From Gemmatimonadota bacterium (GTDB lineage Bacteria; Gemmatimonadota; Gemmatimonadetes; Longimicrobiales; Gaopeijiaceae): a stretch of DNA of 64,000 bases. The stretch's first letter is position 1, and each line of letters starts with the position of its first letter. This document shows, piece after piece, positions 19,406 through 28,867 of this stretch. Location of the stretch: assembly GCA_022823365.1 (NCBI GenBank), contig JAJDXG010000020.1, forward strand, positions 48,948 through 112,947, given 5' to 3'. The notes under the pieces are model-generated. The model made no database searches, was not told where the DNA came from, and saw nothing but the letters and a program-made list of their open reading frames with translations. Both the position numbers and the translations under genes were made by a program.

Positions 19406-20662
19406 CTACGCGCCGAGCCGGAGCGCCATCGCGAGATCCTCATGCACAAACGCCGACTCCATGCGATCGGTTTCCCGCCTGGACGCGCCAAGCCGCGCGG
19501 CCACCTCCCGCCACCCGGAAACCGCCTTTCCTGCCGCGCCCGCAATCCGTCTCGCCTGTTTCGGGCCCAGGCCGTAGTACTCCGCGGTGGCCAGCGCCTG
19601 GTCCAGCGAAGCGGTGCCATCGAATTCGTCGATGTACGTCGTAAGGACCCGGGGGCTCACGTCCGTAGGCACGGGATTCAGATCGTAGGCCGGTGAGAGG
19701 CGCCAGCCCCTTCCGATGTCGTAGAGGAATCCGTGGTTCCGCAGATGATCGTCGGTGTTCGAGATGAGGACGCTGAAGACGACGCGTCTCCACAACTCGG
19801 CGAGGTCGGATCGTGCCGCCGCCCCGTGGCTGCGCAGCGCATCGGCCAGCTCGAGATACGACCGCCGCTCGTTGTCACGGGCATCCAGCATGCTCATCGC
19901 CGAGAGAAACGGCACCCGATGGCTTCCCTCGCGGTCGAACCGCTGAAGAACCAGGATTCGCCTTCCGGCAATGGTTTCCAGTCGCCATGGGGGGACCCGG
20001 ATCCCGGCGCGCTTCGCGAGGGCGAGCGCGACTCCTTCCCAGAGCACGATGTCCCGGTCGTCCTCCGTGCCCGGGAATTTGGCAATCGCCAGCTCGCCGC
20101 CGTCGTCCCTGACCGCGGCCTTGGGCCGTGTGCCGCCGAGGGAGGATCCGGGACCGACCAGCAGGCGAAGATCGTCGTCCTTCTCGCGCCGGCGGAGCAC
20201 CCTCTTCGAGGCCGCCATGAGCCGGCGAAGATCGACCAGCGGAGGAACGCGCATCGCGCCCGCTCCGGCGAGAAATGGCCCCTCCCGCTGCGTCGAGAGC
20301 CTGAGCGCGCCAATCCGGATTTCGTCGTCCACGCGAAGAAGGAAATCGGATTCAAAGAGCGTCCGGGGCGCTCGCCCTTCCAACCTCGCCCGCCTGACTT
20401 CGGCACGGCGGAGGAGAACCCGGCCCCAGCGGTCCGGCGCCGAATCGCCGAGGGATCCGAAGAGTCCGCCGCGCGTGTGGTACGGGCCCGGTCCAACCGT
20501 CAGCGCGGGCTCGAGAGCGAAGCGCAACGGGTGGTCCATCCACGCCGCATCGTATTCGAACGACGCGCTCTCGCGGCCGCCGCGAACACGAATCCACAGC
20601 CGGCCGGCTCGTATCGGCACGCCCCGCAGATCGACGTGAACCAGGACGGGGGTATCCATCAT
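19406..20662 (-). CDS. hipA: Type II toxin-antitoxin HipA family kinase
   Basis: GSLGDSAPDRWGRVLL, GPGSSLGGTRPKAAV, AIAKFPGTEDD, LVLQRFDR, ISNTDDHLRNHGFL, LSPAYDLNPVP. Confidence 0.95.
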   Translation of the reverse strand: MMDTPVLVHVDLRGVPIRAGRLWIRVRGGRESASFEYDAAWMDHPLRFALEPALTVGPGPYHTRGGLFGSLGDSAPDRWGRVLLRRAEVRRARLEGRAPRTLFESDFLLRVDDEIRIGALRLSTQREGPFLAGAGAMRVPPLVDLRRLMAASKRVLRRREKDDDLRLLVGPGSSLGGTRPKAAVRDDGGELAIAKFPGTEDDRDIVLWEGVALALAKRAGIRVPPWRLETIAGRRILVLQRFDREGSHRVPFLSAMSMLDARDNERRSYLELADALRSHGAAARSDLAELWRRVVFSVLISNTDDHLRNHGFLYDIGRGWRLSPAYDLNPVPTDVSPRVLTTYIDEFDGTASLDQALATAEYYGLGPKQARRIAGAAGKAVSGWREVAARLGASRRETDRMESAFVHEDLAMALRLGA

Positions 20663-21033
20663 CCCTCGCCCTGGGCGTCGGCGCTCGGGGTACGCGGGTC
20701 GCCCTTCCGTCGCGCGGCCGGGGGCACGCGCACGCGCTGAGGCAGGCGCTCTTCCAGCAGATCGAGCCCAAGCCCGTCCCGGCTGCGGTCGGCCAGCTCC
20801 GAAATGCCGTCGTGCATCCCCAGGACGAACAGGACCGTGGCATACATGCCCATGGAGACGCCCGCATCACCCCGTTCGATCTTGTGCAGCGTCGTGCGGC
20901 TGATCAGCGCGCGCTCGGCCATCGTCGATGCGCGGATGCGCCGCCGCAGTCGGGCGTCCCGGATGTCGCTGCCGAGCTTCCTGAGGATGCGCCGGACCGG
21001 AAGCGGCAGGGTGCCGCGGATGTAGGAAGGCAT
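20659..21033 (-). CDS. hipB: HipB-like XRE-family antitoxin
   Basis: HTH LRRRIRASTMAERALISRTTLHKIERGDAGVSMGMYATVLFVLGM; overlaps hipA by 4 nt. Confidence 0.88.
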   Translation of the reverse strand: MPSYIRGTLPLPVRRILRKLGSDIRDARLRRRIRASTMAERALISRTTLHKIERGDAGVSMGMYATVLFVLGMHDGISELADRSRDGLGLDLLEERLPQRVRVPPAARRKGDPRTPSADAQGEG

Positions 21034-21057
21034 CTGATGTACCTTTACCGTTCAGTA

Positions 21058-21090
21058 ACACATGTGTAATTATCATTAGCGTATATGATA
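21058..21090. promoter_or_regulatory. Candidate hipBA operator/promoter region
   Basis: ACACATGTGT palindrome (21058-21067) and TATCA-N10-TGATA inverted repeat (21071-21090) just upstream of hipB. Confidence 0.5.
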
Positions 21091-21181
21091 CTGGACGGTA
21101 TGGCAATCGGAGGAAGCCATCCAGCTTGCGGAGGTCCACCCAACCAGCCAAGAGTTAGAACCCCACCACCCGAAAGGACGC

Positions 21182-23515
21182 ATGCACACCCTGAACTCCA
21201 AAGACGCGAAGTACCGCTGCGGTCGACTGACCTTCCCTTCCCGGGCGGTGCGCGCGTTTGTCGACGGAATCCGCCCGCGTCCAATGGCGTTCGTCTTGTG
21301 TCTTGCGGTCGCTTCCGCGCTCGCGGTTCCCCGGGTCTCCGCGCAGGAGGCGGACCAGGGATTTGTGTTCGAGGGGAATGTGCGCGACGCGGGGACCGGC
21401 GACCCCCTGGCGGGAGCGCGCGTATCCGTGGCCGGGAGGGAAACCTGGGCGGTGACCCGGGGGGACGGGACCTTCCACCTTACCGGGTTGGCCGCGGGCG
21501 CGTACGTCCTTCGAGCCGAGCGCCTGGGATACCGGGGCGCCACCGCCGTCGTGACCGTGGGAACCGAACGCGCGCGCCGGGCCGTGGCGGAGTCGGCGGA
21601 GGTCGTGATCGAGTTGACGCCGTCTCCCATTGCGCTGGATAACCTGGTGGTGACGGCCACGATCAGCGAGCGCGCCGCGGCCGAGGCGCTCCGGCCGGTC
21701 AGCGTCATGGCGGGTGACGACCTTCAGCGCCAGATGACCGCGACCGTCGCGGGGACCCTGGCGTCGATGCCGGGGCTGGCGGCCACCCGGATGGGTCCAT
21801 CGGTTGCGCAACCCGTCATCCGGGGGCTGAGCGGGGATCGGGTATTGATGCTCGAGGACGGGAGTGCGGTGGGAGATGCCTCCAGCCAGGGCGCGGACCA
21901 CACCACCGCGCTCGATCCGTCGTCGGCAAGGCGGATCGAGGTTGTGCGGGGCCCGGGCGCGCTGCTCTACGGGGGCAATGCGCTGGGCGGGGTCATCAAC
22001 GTCATCCGCGACGAGATTCCGACCACCGCGCCCGCTCGCCTGACGGGTGCGGCGTCGCTGCAGACGCAGGGCGCGACCGGCTCGCTGGCCGGCAGCGCGT
22101 CGGGCGTGTTCTCCATCGCGGAGCGCGTGCCGCTGCGGGTGGAGGCGGCCGCGCGGACGGCGGGAGATCTGAAGACGCCCGCCGGCACGCTTCTCAACAC
22201 CGACGGCGAACTCCTGAGCGGCGGTGCGGGGACGGCCTGGGTGGCTGACCGGGGTCGCGTGGGGGCATCCTTCCGCGGCTACCGCAACTACTACGGCATC
22301 CCGGGTGGTTTCGTGGGCGGGCACGACGAGGGTGTGCGCATCGAAATGGAGCGATTCTCATCGAAGTTGAGGACCGTGCTCGATGACCCGGCCGGACCCT
22401 TCCGCAACCTCCGCTTCGACGCGACGCACACCTGGTACACGCACCGCGAGCTCGAAGCAGCGGACATTCTGGGCACGCTCTTCGAGCAGCAGAACGTGAA
22501 CGCGGACGTCCTGGGCCGGCATGGAAGGTGGGGACCGTTTGCGGCGGGTGCGATGGGCGGCCGCGCGTCCTGGGAGGACTTCCGATACGGGGGATCCCTG
22601 CACACGCCTGACACGCGCCGGCTCAGGGCGGCCCTGTACTTGCTGGAGGAGGTCGATCTTGGCCCCGTCCAGATCGAGTCGGGGCTGCGCTACGACTGGA
22701 CCCTGGCCGATCCGGGGAGAGATCGGGTTTCCGACATCGGTGAGATTCGTGACCGCAGATTCCAGTCCTTGTCGGGGTCGCTGGGCGTCCTTTATGCGGC
22801 CGCTTCGGGGCTGGTGCTCGGCGCCAGCGTAGCCCGCGCGTATCGCACGCCCGACGTCACCGAACTCTATTCGGAAGGACCGCATCTGGCGGCCTACGTC
22901 TTTGAAGTCGGGAATCCGTCTCTGGAAGGCGAGGTCGGGCGGGGGCTCGATGTCTTCCTCCGCTTCGAGTCCGACCGGCTGAGGGCCGAGGTGACCGGCT
23001 TCCACAACGACATCAGGAACCACATCTACGGGGAGGACACGGGCCGCCTGAGCCGCGTGCGGCTGCCCATTTATCAGTTCCGGGGCAACGACGCCGTGTT
23101 CAGTGGCTTCGAGGCCAGCGTGGACGTCGACGCCGGGCGCGGGCTGGCCATCGAGGGAGTGGCTTCGTCGGTAAGCGGCAGCCTCAAGGAAACCGATCGG
23201 CCCTTGCCTCTCGTTCCTCCGCTGAAGGGACATGTGGCGCTAAAGTACGAGAGGCCGTCGTGGTATGTCCGGGCCGAGGCCGAGATGGCAGGCCGGCAGG
23301 ACCGGGTTGGCGAATTCGAAACGCCGACGCGTGGCTACACCGTCCTCAACGCCGCGGCAGGGGCGCGGTTCACGTTCGGGGGGCGTCTGAACGTCCTGAC
23401 CGTGAGCCTCGCCAACGCGGCGAATGCCGAGTACCGCAACCACCTGTCGCGGGTGAAGGAGATCATGCCGGAGGCCGCGCGCAGTCTGAACGTCAGCTAT
23501 CGGGTGGTGTTCTGA
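21182..23515 (+). CDS. TonB-dependent receptor with N-terminal carboxypeptidase-regulatory-like domain
   Basis: GNVRDAGTGDPLAGARVSVAG...; plug PVIRGLSGDRVLMLEDG, RRIEVVRGPGALLYGGNALGGVINV; C-terminal aromatic SYRVVF. Confidence 0.95.
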   Translation: MHTLNSKDAKYRCGRLTFPSRAVRAFVDGIRPRPMAFVLCLAVASALAVPRVSAQEADQGFVFEGNVRDAGTGDPLAGARVSVAGRETWAVTRGDGTFHLTGLAAGAYVLRAERLGYRGATAVVTVGTERARRAVAESAEVVIELTPSPIALDNLVVTATISERAAAEALRPVSVMAGDDLQRQMTATVAGTLASMPGLAATRMGPSVAQPVIRGLSGDRVLMLEDGSAVGDASSQGADHTTALDPSSARRIEVVRGPGALLYGGNALGGVINVIRDEIPTTAPARLTGAASLQTQGATGSLAGSASGVFSIAERVPLRVEAAARTAGDLKTPAGTLLNTDGELLSGGAGTAWVADRGRVGASFRGYRNYYGIPGGFVGGHDEGVRIEMERFSSKLRTVLDDPAGPFRNLRFDATHTWYTHRELEAADILGTLFEQQNVNADVLGRHGRWGPFAAGAMGGRASWEDFRYGGSLHTPDTRRLRAALYLLEEVDLGPVQIESGLRYDWTLADPGRDRVSDIGEIRDRRFQSLSGSLGVLYAAASGLVLGASVARAYRTPDVTELYSEGPHLAAYVFEVGNPSLEGEVGRGLDVFLRFESDRLRAEVTGFHNDIRNHIYGEDTGRLSRVRLPIYQFRGNDAVFSGFEASVDVDAGRGLAIEGVASSVSGSLKETDRPLPLVPPLKGHVALKYERPSWYVRAEAEMAGRQDRVGEFETPTRGYTVLNAAAGARFTFGGRLNVLTVSLANAANAEYRNHLSRVKEIMPEAARSLNVSYRVVF

Positions 23516-23562
23516 CGCACACCAGGCCCTGGTGCGCCCGGCGGCCGCGCCAGTCCTCTGAG

Positions 23563-24669
23563 TCAGCGCGCCAGCCAGGCGCTGAAGCGCTCGTTCAGTT
23601 CGTCCTGATTGTCGACCCAGAAAGCCCAGTCGTAACGAAGCGCGCGATCCGCGTTGCCCGCGCTGGCCGGCAGGTGAGGCTCCATGTCGATCCCGGCGAC
23701 GACATGGGTGGTCACCAGCGGCGTGCCTGATCTGCGCGCCGGGGAATAGGAGATGCGGCGGCCGATGCGCGCCAGAGACTCGGCACTGGTGGCGAAGGCC
23801 ACGTATCTCAGCGCGTCTTCAAGCCTCGGCGAGCCTGCGACGATCCCGAGCTGACCCACGTCCAGCAACTGCCCGTCCCACACGATCACGAACGGCTGGT
23901 TTTCCAGGATCCGGGCATTGAAGATGCGGCCGTTGTACGCCGTGCTCATGACCACTTCCCCGTCGGCCAGCATCTGCGGCGGCTGGGCACCCGCCTCCCA
24001 CCACACCACCTCGTCCTTGATTGTCTCGAGCTTTGCGAAGGCCCGGTCCAGGCCCTCCGGCGTTTCCAGCGTGGCGTACACCTCTTCGAGCGGCACGCCG
24101 TCGGCGATCAGGGCGAACTCCAGGTTCACCTGTGGTACCCGACGCATCCCGCGGCGGCCCGGGAACCTCTCAAGGTCGAAGAAGTCGGCCATGGTGGCGG
24201 GCCCCTCGCCCGGGAAGTTCTCTTCGCTGTACGCGTACACGGTCGACCAGTACAGATTGCCCACCCCGCAATCGGTGTGGCTCTCGGCCACGAAGTCGTC
24301 GGCCGCGGGAGTTCCGTCGGCTCCGGGAGGCAGATCGTTGATGTCTATGGGCTCGAGCAGCCCCTCGTCGCAACCGCGAACTGCATCGGCCATCTCCAGG
24401 TCGACCACATCCCAATGGACGCTGCCGAAGTCCACCTGCGCCCGTATCTGGGCCAGGCCGCCGTTGTAGGCCTCCAGCCCGATGCGGATGCCGGTCGCCT
24501 CGGTGAAGGGAATGTTGGCGCCCTCGTTGACGGCGCGGCCGTAGGAGCCGCCCCAGGACACGACGGTGATCGACTGTCCGGCGGCGGGAACGAGCGGGAC
24601 GCTGGAAAGGAGCGAAACGAGCCCCAAAGTGGCCACCGCCCGAAAACGCCCAAAGGCTCCTTGTCTCAT
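23563..24669 (-). CDS. Extracellular solute-binding protein (PotD/PotF-like)
   Basis: Signal peptide; ITVVSWGGSYGRAVNEGANIPFTEATGIRIGLEAYNGGLAQIRAQV; DVVDLEMADAVRGCDEGLLEPID. Confidence 0.88.
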   Translation of the reverse strand: MRQGAFGRFRAVATLGLVSLLSSVPLVPAAGQSITVVSWGGSYGRAVNEGANIPFTEATGIRIGLEAYNGGLAQIRAQVDFGSVHWDVVDLEMADAVRGCDEGLLEPIDINDLPPGADGTPAADDFVAESHTDCGVGNLYWSTVYAYSEENFPGEGPATMADFFDLERFPGRRGMRRVPQVNLEFALIADGVPLEEVYATLETPEGLDRAFAKLETIKDEVVWWEAGAQPPQMLADGEVVMSTAYNGRIFNARILENQPFVIVWDGQLLDVGQLGIVAGSPRLEDALRYVAFATSAESLARIGRRISYSPARRSGTPLVTTHVVAGIDMEPHLPASAGNADRALRYDWAFWVDNQDELNERFSAWLAR

Positions 24670-24687
24670 TCCGTTTCTCCGTCACGC

Positions 24688-24708
24688 GGCTGGATCGACG
24701 AGCCCGTA
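24688..24708 (-). repeat. Copy 1 of a 21-bp leader element
   Basis: ggctggatcgacgagcccgta; exact reverse complement of 27518-27538. Lies ~19 bp before the start codon of the solute-binding protein gene. Confidence 0.8.
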
Positions 24709-24908
24709 ATACTTGACGAGCGCGTCGGCGGGCCGCAAGACGGGGCAATTCCGCGTCCAGGCGCAACAATGACGGACTGCACAATCCGCGCTATCCTGTC
24801 GCGCTGCGCGGACGACATCCATATTGCGCTCGGAGCGGCGCACTCTTCCGACGATCTCCGCCCGCTCCTCGAATCCCTCGGTCCACGAGCCGCAGAAAAG
24901 GGAGCCCC

Positions 24909-26657
24909 ATGGCGCTGCCAGCCAGCCGATCCGGTCCCGGTGTTCGATTCCAACCCGACGAGAATCCCGGCTTGCCCGTCACCATCGGACTGGCGTTGCA
25001 GTACTGTCTGCTGACCGTGGGGCCGATCGTTCTGACCGTCGCGATCGTGGTGCGGGCGGCCGGCCAGAGCGAGCTCTTTCTGTCGTGGGCGGCGTGCGCG
25101 GCGCTGCTGGTGAGCGGCATCGCGACGATGGTCCAGGCCCAACGCGTGGGACGCCTCGGGGCGGGATACATCCTGCTGATGGGCACGTCGGGAGCCTTCA
25201 TCGCGGTGGCGGTGACGGCGCTGGCGCAGGGGGGGCCGGCGCTGCTGGCGACGCTGGTGGCGGTCTCGGCGGTATTTCAGTTCGTGCTGGCGTCGCGGCT
25301 GTCGCTGCTGCGGCGGATCATCACGCCGACCGTCGCGGGGACGGTGATCATGCTGATCGCGGTTACGGTGATGCCGCTGATCCTCGACCTGATCGGGCAG
25401 GTGCCCGAAGGGGTGGCGCCGGCGGCCGGACCGGTCACGGCCGCGGTGACCCTCGGCGTCACGATGGTGATCGTGCTGCGCGCCTCCGGGGCGATGCGGC
25501 TGTGGGGTCCCGTGATCGGGATCGTGGCCGGGAGCGCGGTGGCCGGCTTCTTCGGCGTGTTCTCGTGGGATGCGGTGGCCGCGGCGCCGTGGTTCGGACT
25601 GCCGCTGGAGGGCTGGCCGGGATTCGACTTCAGCTTCGGGCCCGTGTTCTGGGCGCTCCTTCCGGCGTTCGTGTTCGTCACGCTGGTGGGGGCGATCGAG
25701 ACCATCGGCGATGCGGTGGCCGTGCAGCGCGTGTCGTGGCGGAAGGAGCGGGCCACGGACTTTCGCGGGGTGCAGGGGGCGGTCATGGCGGACGGCCTGG
25801 GCAACCTCCTCTCGGGACTGCTCGCCACGGTTCCCAACACGACCTATTCGAGCACCGTCGCGATCGTGGAGATCACCGGCGTGGCCACGCGGCGGGTGGG
25901 CGTCGCCATCGGCGTCGGGTTCTGCTCTCTGGCCCTGCTCCCCAAGCTGGTGGCGGTGATCCTCTCGGTCCCGGACGCGATCATCGGCACCTACCTGATC
26001 GTGCTGATCGCGATCCTGTTCGTTCTGGGCATGCGCATCGTCGTAGCGGACGGCATGAACTATCGGAAGGCGGCCATCGTCGGGGTCTCGTTCTGGGTCG
26101 GCTACGGCTTCCAGAGTGGGGGCCTGTTCATAGACCGGATGAGCCCTTTCTTCGCCGAGATGCTCGGGAACGGCATGACCTCGGGCGGGCTGGCCGCGCT
26201 CGCGCTGTCGGCGTTTGTCGAGCTCGCCGGCCCGCGCCGCAAGCGCCTGGTGACCACGCTCGACGTGGACGCGCTGCCCGGGATCAGGGCGTTCATCGAC
26301 AGCTGCGCGGCGCGTGCGGGATGGGGCGGTGACATGCTCCAGCGGGTGCACCTGGCTTCGGAGGAGGCGCTGGTGAGCCTGATGGGCGACGAGGGCGGCG
26401 GCGGCGACGGCCCGGCGCGGCGGCTGCGACTCGGCGTGCGTCTCGAGCGCGAGGCGGCGGAACTGGAGTTCCTCGCCGTGGCCGGGGAAGGGAACCTGGA
26501 AGACCGCATGGCGCTGGCCGCGGAGCAATCGGTCGAGATCGAGGCCCAGCACGACTTCTCGTTGCGGCTGCTGCGGCACCTGGCCGGGTCGGTCCGCCAC
26601 CAGAAATACCACGATACGGACATTCTCACGGTGCGCGTGGAGGCGCGGGCCGCGTAG
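24909..26657 (+). CDS. NCS2-family nucleobase (uracil/xanthine) permease with C-terminal soluble extension
   Basis: VPNTTYSSTVAIVEITGVATRRVG, AIETIGDAVAVQRVSWRKERATDFRGVQGAVMADGLGNLLSGLL, multiple TM helices; ~130-aa RsbW/HATPase-like tail. Confidence 0.92.
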   Translation: MALPASRSGPGVRFQPDENPGLPVTIGLALQYCLLTVGPIVLTVAIVVRAAGQSELFLSWAACAALLVSGIATMVQAQRVGRLGAGYILLMGTSGAFIAVAVTALAQGGPALLATLVAVSAVFQFVLASRLSLLRRIITPTVAGTVIMLIAVTVMPLILDLIGQVPEGVAPAAGPVTAAVTLGVTMVIVLRASGAMRLWGPVIGIVAGSAVAGFFGVFSWDAVAAAPWFGLPLEGWPGFDFSFGPVFWALLPAFVFVTLVGAIETIGDAVAVQRVSWRKERATDFRGVQGAVMADGLGNLLSGLLATVPNTTYSSTVAIVEITGVATRRVGVAIGVGFCSLALLPKLVAVILSVPDAIIGTYLIVLIAILFVLGMRIVVADGMNYRKAAIVGVSFWVGYGFQSGGLFIDRMSPFFAEMLGNGMTSGGLAALALSAFVELAGPRRKRLVTTLDVDALPGIRAFIDSCAARAGWGGDMLQRVHLASEEALVSLMGDEGGGGDGPARRLRLGVRLEREAAELEFLAVAGEGNLEDRMALAAEQSVEIEAQHDFSLRLLRHLAGSVRHQKYHDTDILTVRVEARAA

Positions 26658-26738
26658 GGGTCACGGTCCGGGATGCGGCGGGCGCAACCTCGCTTCCCGG
26701 ACATCCCCGACGAGCTTCTTGCCCACTTCCTGCCCCAA

Positions 26739-26756
26739 CAACTAAAAATTTAGTTG
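26739..26756. promoter_or_regulatory. Candidate BlaI/MecI/CopY-type operator upstream of tonB
   Basis: Perfect dyad CAACTAAA-AA-TTTAGTTG in an AT-rich patch followed by ttgaca, upstream of the ATG at 26823. Confidence 0.55.
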
Positions 26757-26822
26757 ACAGATCCGCTTTCGCTCTCCATCGTACCTGTCGGTGTTCTTCG
26801 GCCCGCATGACGAGGAGAGACG

Positions 26823-27509
26823 ATGAGGGACAACGAATCTGTACAGGTGCAGCAAAGCCCGTCTCTGGAGACGGCGAACGACCGTTTCAAGAAATCGTTC
26901 GATACCTGGTTCTGGGGATCGGTTCTGGTCGCGACCGTAGTGCACTTCGTGATGTTCATGTTCTGGCCGAGCATGACCGCGGAGGATGTCTCCTTCGACT
27001 CCGAGGAGCTCGTGGCGATCGAGCTCCCGCCCGAGATCGAGATTCCCCCGCCGCCCCAGGCGATCAGCCGGCCCGCGACCCCCGTAATCGCCGCGGCCGA
27101 CATCAGCGAGGACATCACCATCGCGCCGACCACCTTCGAGGACAATCCGGTCGACGAGCTGCCTCCTCCGCCCGACGAGGAGACCGTCGACATCTCGGCG
27201 GCGCCATCCTTTACGCCCTTCACCGTCCGTCCCGACCTCATCAACCAGCGAGAAGTGGAGCGTGCACTGGAGCGCGAGTATCCCCCGATTCTGCGGGACA
27301 ATGGCATCGGCGGGAGGGTGACCGTGCACTTCTTCATAGACGAGGAAGGGACGGTTCAGAATACCTTGGTCGCGGAGACCTCGGGACACTCCTCGCTCGA
27401 CGAGGCGGCGCTGCGCGTGGCCAACGTGTTCAGGTTCACTCCGGCTCTCAACCTGGACAAGGTGGTCCCGGTGTGGATCTCGCTTCCCATCCAGTTCCAG
27501 ACGCGCTAG
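26823..27509 (+). CDS. tonB: Energy transducer TonB
   Basis: Single N-terminal TM, Pro-rich PPEIEIPPPPQAI segment, C-terminal TonB domain GGRVTVHFFIDEEGTVQNTLVAETSGHSSLDEAALRVANVFRFTPAL. Confidence 0.93.
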   Translation: MRDNESVQVQQSPSLETANDRFKKSFDTWFWGSVLVATVVHFVMFMFWPSMTAEDVSFDSEELVAIELPPEIEIPPPPQAISRPATPVIAAADISEDITIAPTTFEDNPVDELPPPPDEETVDISAAPSFTPFTVRPDLINQREVERALEREYPPILRDNGIGGRVTVHFFIDEEGTVQNTLVAETSGHSSLDEAALRVANVFRFTPALNLDKVVPVWISLPIQFQTR

Positions 27510-27517
27510 CCGGTTAG

Positions 27518-27538
27518 TACGGGCTCGTCGATCCAGCC
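27518..27538 (+). repeat. Copy 2 of a 21-bp leader element
   Basis: tacgggctcgtcgatccagcc, 3 bp before the ATG at 27542; exact reverse complement of 24688-24708. Confidence 0.8.
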
Positions 27539-27541
27539 ACG

Positions 27542-28753
27542 ATGTTGAAAGGAGCGTCCAGAATGCCGAGAACGCGGTTGAGCCAACTCGTAGTGGGGAG
27601 CGTCTTCGCTATCGCCACCCCGGCCCTCGTGGCGCAGGAGGTGATCGAGCTGCCCGCCGAAGACCGGATCCTCGAGGCGGAGTTCGAGGAGGTCTATCGG
27701 GTCGGGTCCATTGCCGGTAACGCGTGGGAGCAGTTCAGCCGGGTCAGCGCCGTCGGCTTCGGCCAGTCCGGCAACCTGCATGTGATGGACGACCAGGGCG
27801 GCCGGGTCGTGGTTGTGAGCGAAGTGGGTGAGTTGGTCCACGAGTTCGGACGGATCGGCGATGGGCCCGGGGAGTTTGCCGGGAACACCAACACGGCCGT
27901 CGGATTCACCGTGCTCCGTGACGGGCGCGCGGTGGTGTTCGATCCCGGTCACGGCGCGTTTGACGTGTTCGGACCGGACGGCGAGTTCGACCGCTCGGTA
28001 CGCATGCCCGGCAACGCACTCTACGGGATGCGGACCCTGTTGCCCGCCAGGGACGGCCAGAACGTCATCACGACACGCTTCTCGGCCTTCAACATGGGAG
28101 GCCCCGCCGGCGGCCCCGAGCCACCTTTCCGCCCCGTCTACCGAATGGTCCTCACCGGCGATGAGGCCGTGCAGGACACGGTAATCCGGGCGTGGCGGCC
28201 CTCGGGAGACCCAGGCGGGTTCGAGCCGGAGTTGATGGCTGGGGCGCTGCCGGGCGGCGGGCTGGTCTACACCGACTCTTCCGGCTATGCGATCAAGGTG
28301 GCTACGGGCAACGGGGAACTGACCCGGGTGCTCACCCGGCCGTTTCAGCCCGAACCCGTTACTGCCCGCATCAGGGATCGGGAGATCGAGCGCCAGTTGG
28401 AGGAAGACGAGGAACGCCGCGCCAGATCGAATTCCCGGTTCGCCGCCGCCTTGGCCGAAATGGCACGCGAGCGGATCCAGAACATGGAGTTCTACCACGA
28501 GGTGCCGGTGGTCCGCGACCTGCAAACCAGTTGGGAGGGGACCATCTGGGTGCTTCGGCGCGGGGAGGAACCGGCCAGCGATGGGCCGATCGACGTGCTG
28601 ACCCCGGACGGCCGCTACATCGGGACCTTCGCTGCCGGGGTGACCGGGATGCCCGACGCGTTCGGGCCGGACGGGCTGGCGGCGTTCATCGAACGTGACG
28701 AATTCGACGTGACGAGCGTGGTGGTGCGGCGACTGCCGGCCGATGTGAGGTGA
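27542..28753 (+). CDS. 6-bladed beta-propeller protein
   Basis: Signal peptide; [55 protein letters not shown] near the C-terminus. Confidence 0.8.
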   Translation: MLKGASRMPRTRLSQLVVGSVFAIATPALVAQEVIELPAEDRILEAEFEEVYRVGSIAGNAWEQFSRVSAVGFGQSGNLHVMDDQGGRVVVVSEVGELVHEFGRIGDGPGEFAGNTNTAVGFTVLRDGRAVVFDPGHGAFDVFGPDGEFDRSVRMPGNALYGMRTLLPARDGQNVITTRFSAFNMGGPAGGPEPPFRPVYRMVLTGDEAVQDTVIRAWRPSGDPGGFEPELMAGALPGGGLVYTDSSGYAIKVATGNGELTRVLTRPFQPEPVTARIRDREIERQLEEDEERRARSNSRFAAALAEMARERIQNMEFYHEVPVVRDLQTSWEGTIWVLRRGEEPASDGPIDVLTPDGRYIGTFAAGVTGMPDAFGPDGLAAFIERDEFDVTSVVVRRLPADVR

Positions 28754-28867
28754 GGTAGTGTGACGTCGGGTCTCAGGATCGCGCAGCATGACTTGCTGAG
28801 GTGAGGGCCGCCCCGCATCTTGGGGGCGCCTGCAATTGTCGTCCGGCACTTGACGAGGAGACAAAGC

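Noticed and set aside
24666-26612. 648-aa - strand ORF opposite the NCS2 permease
   Set aside because: Arg/His/Gln-rich low-information translation typical of antisense frames; the + strand permease is unambiguous.
24688-27538. 21-bp inverted copies as terminal repeats of a transposon carrying the permease and tonB
   Set aside because: No transposase, no target-site duplication seen; both copies sit in leader positions in the same orientation relative to their genes, so a regulatory or leader role is more likely.
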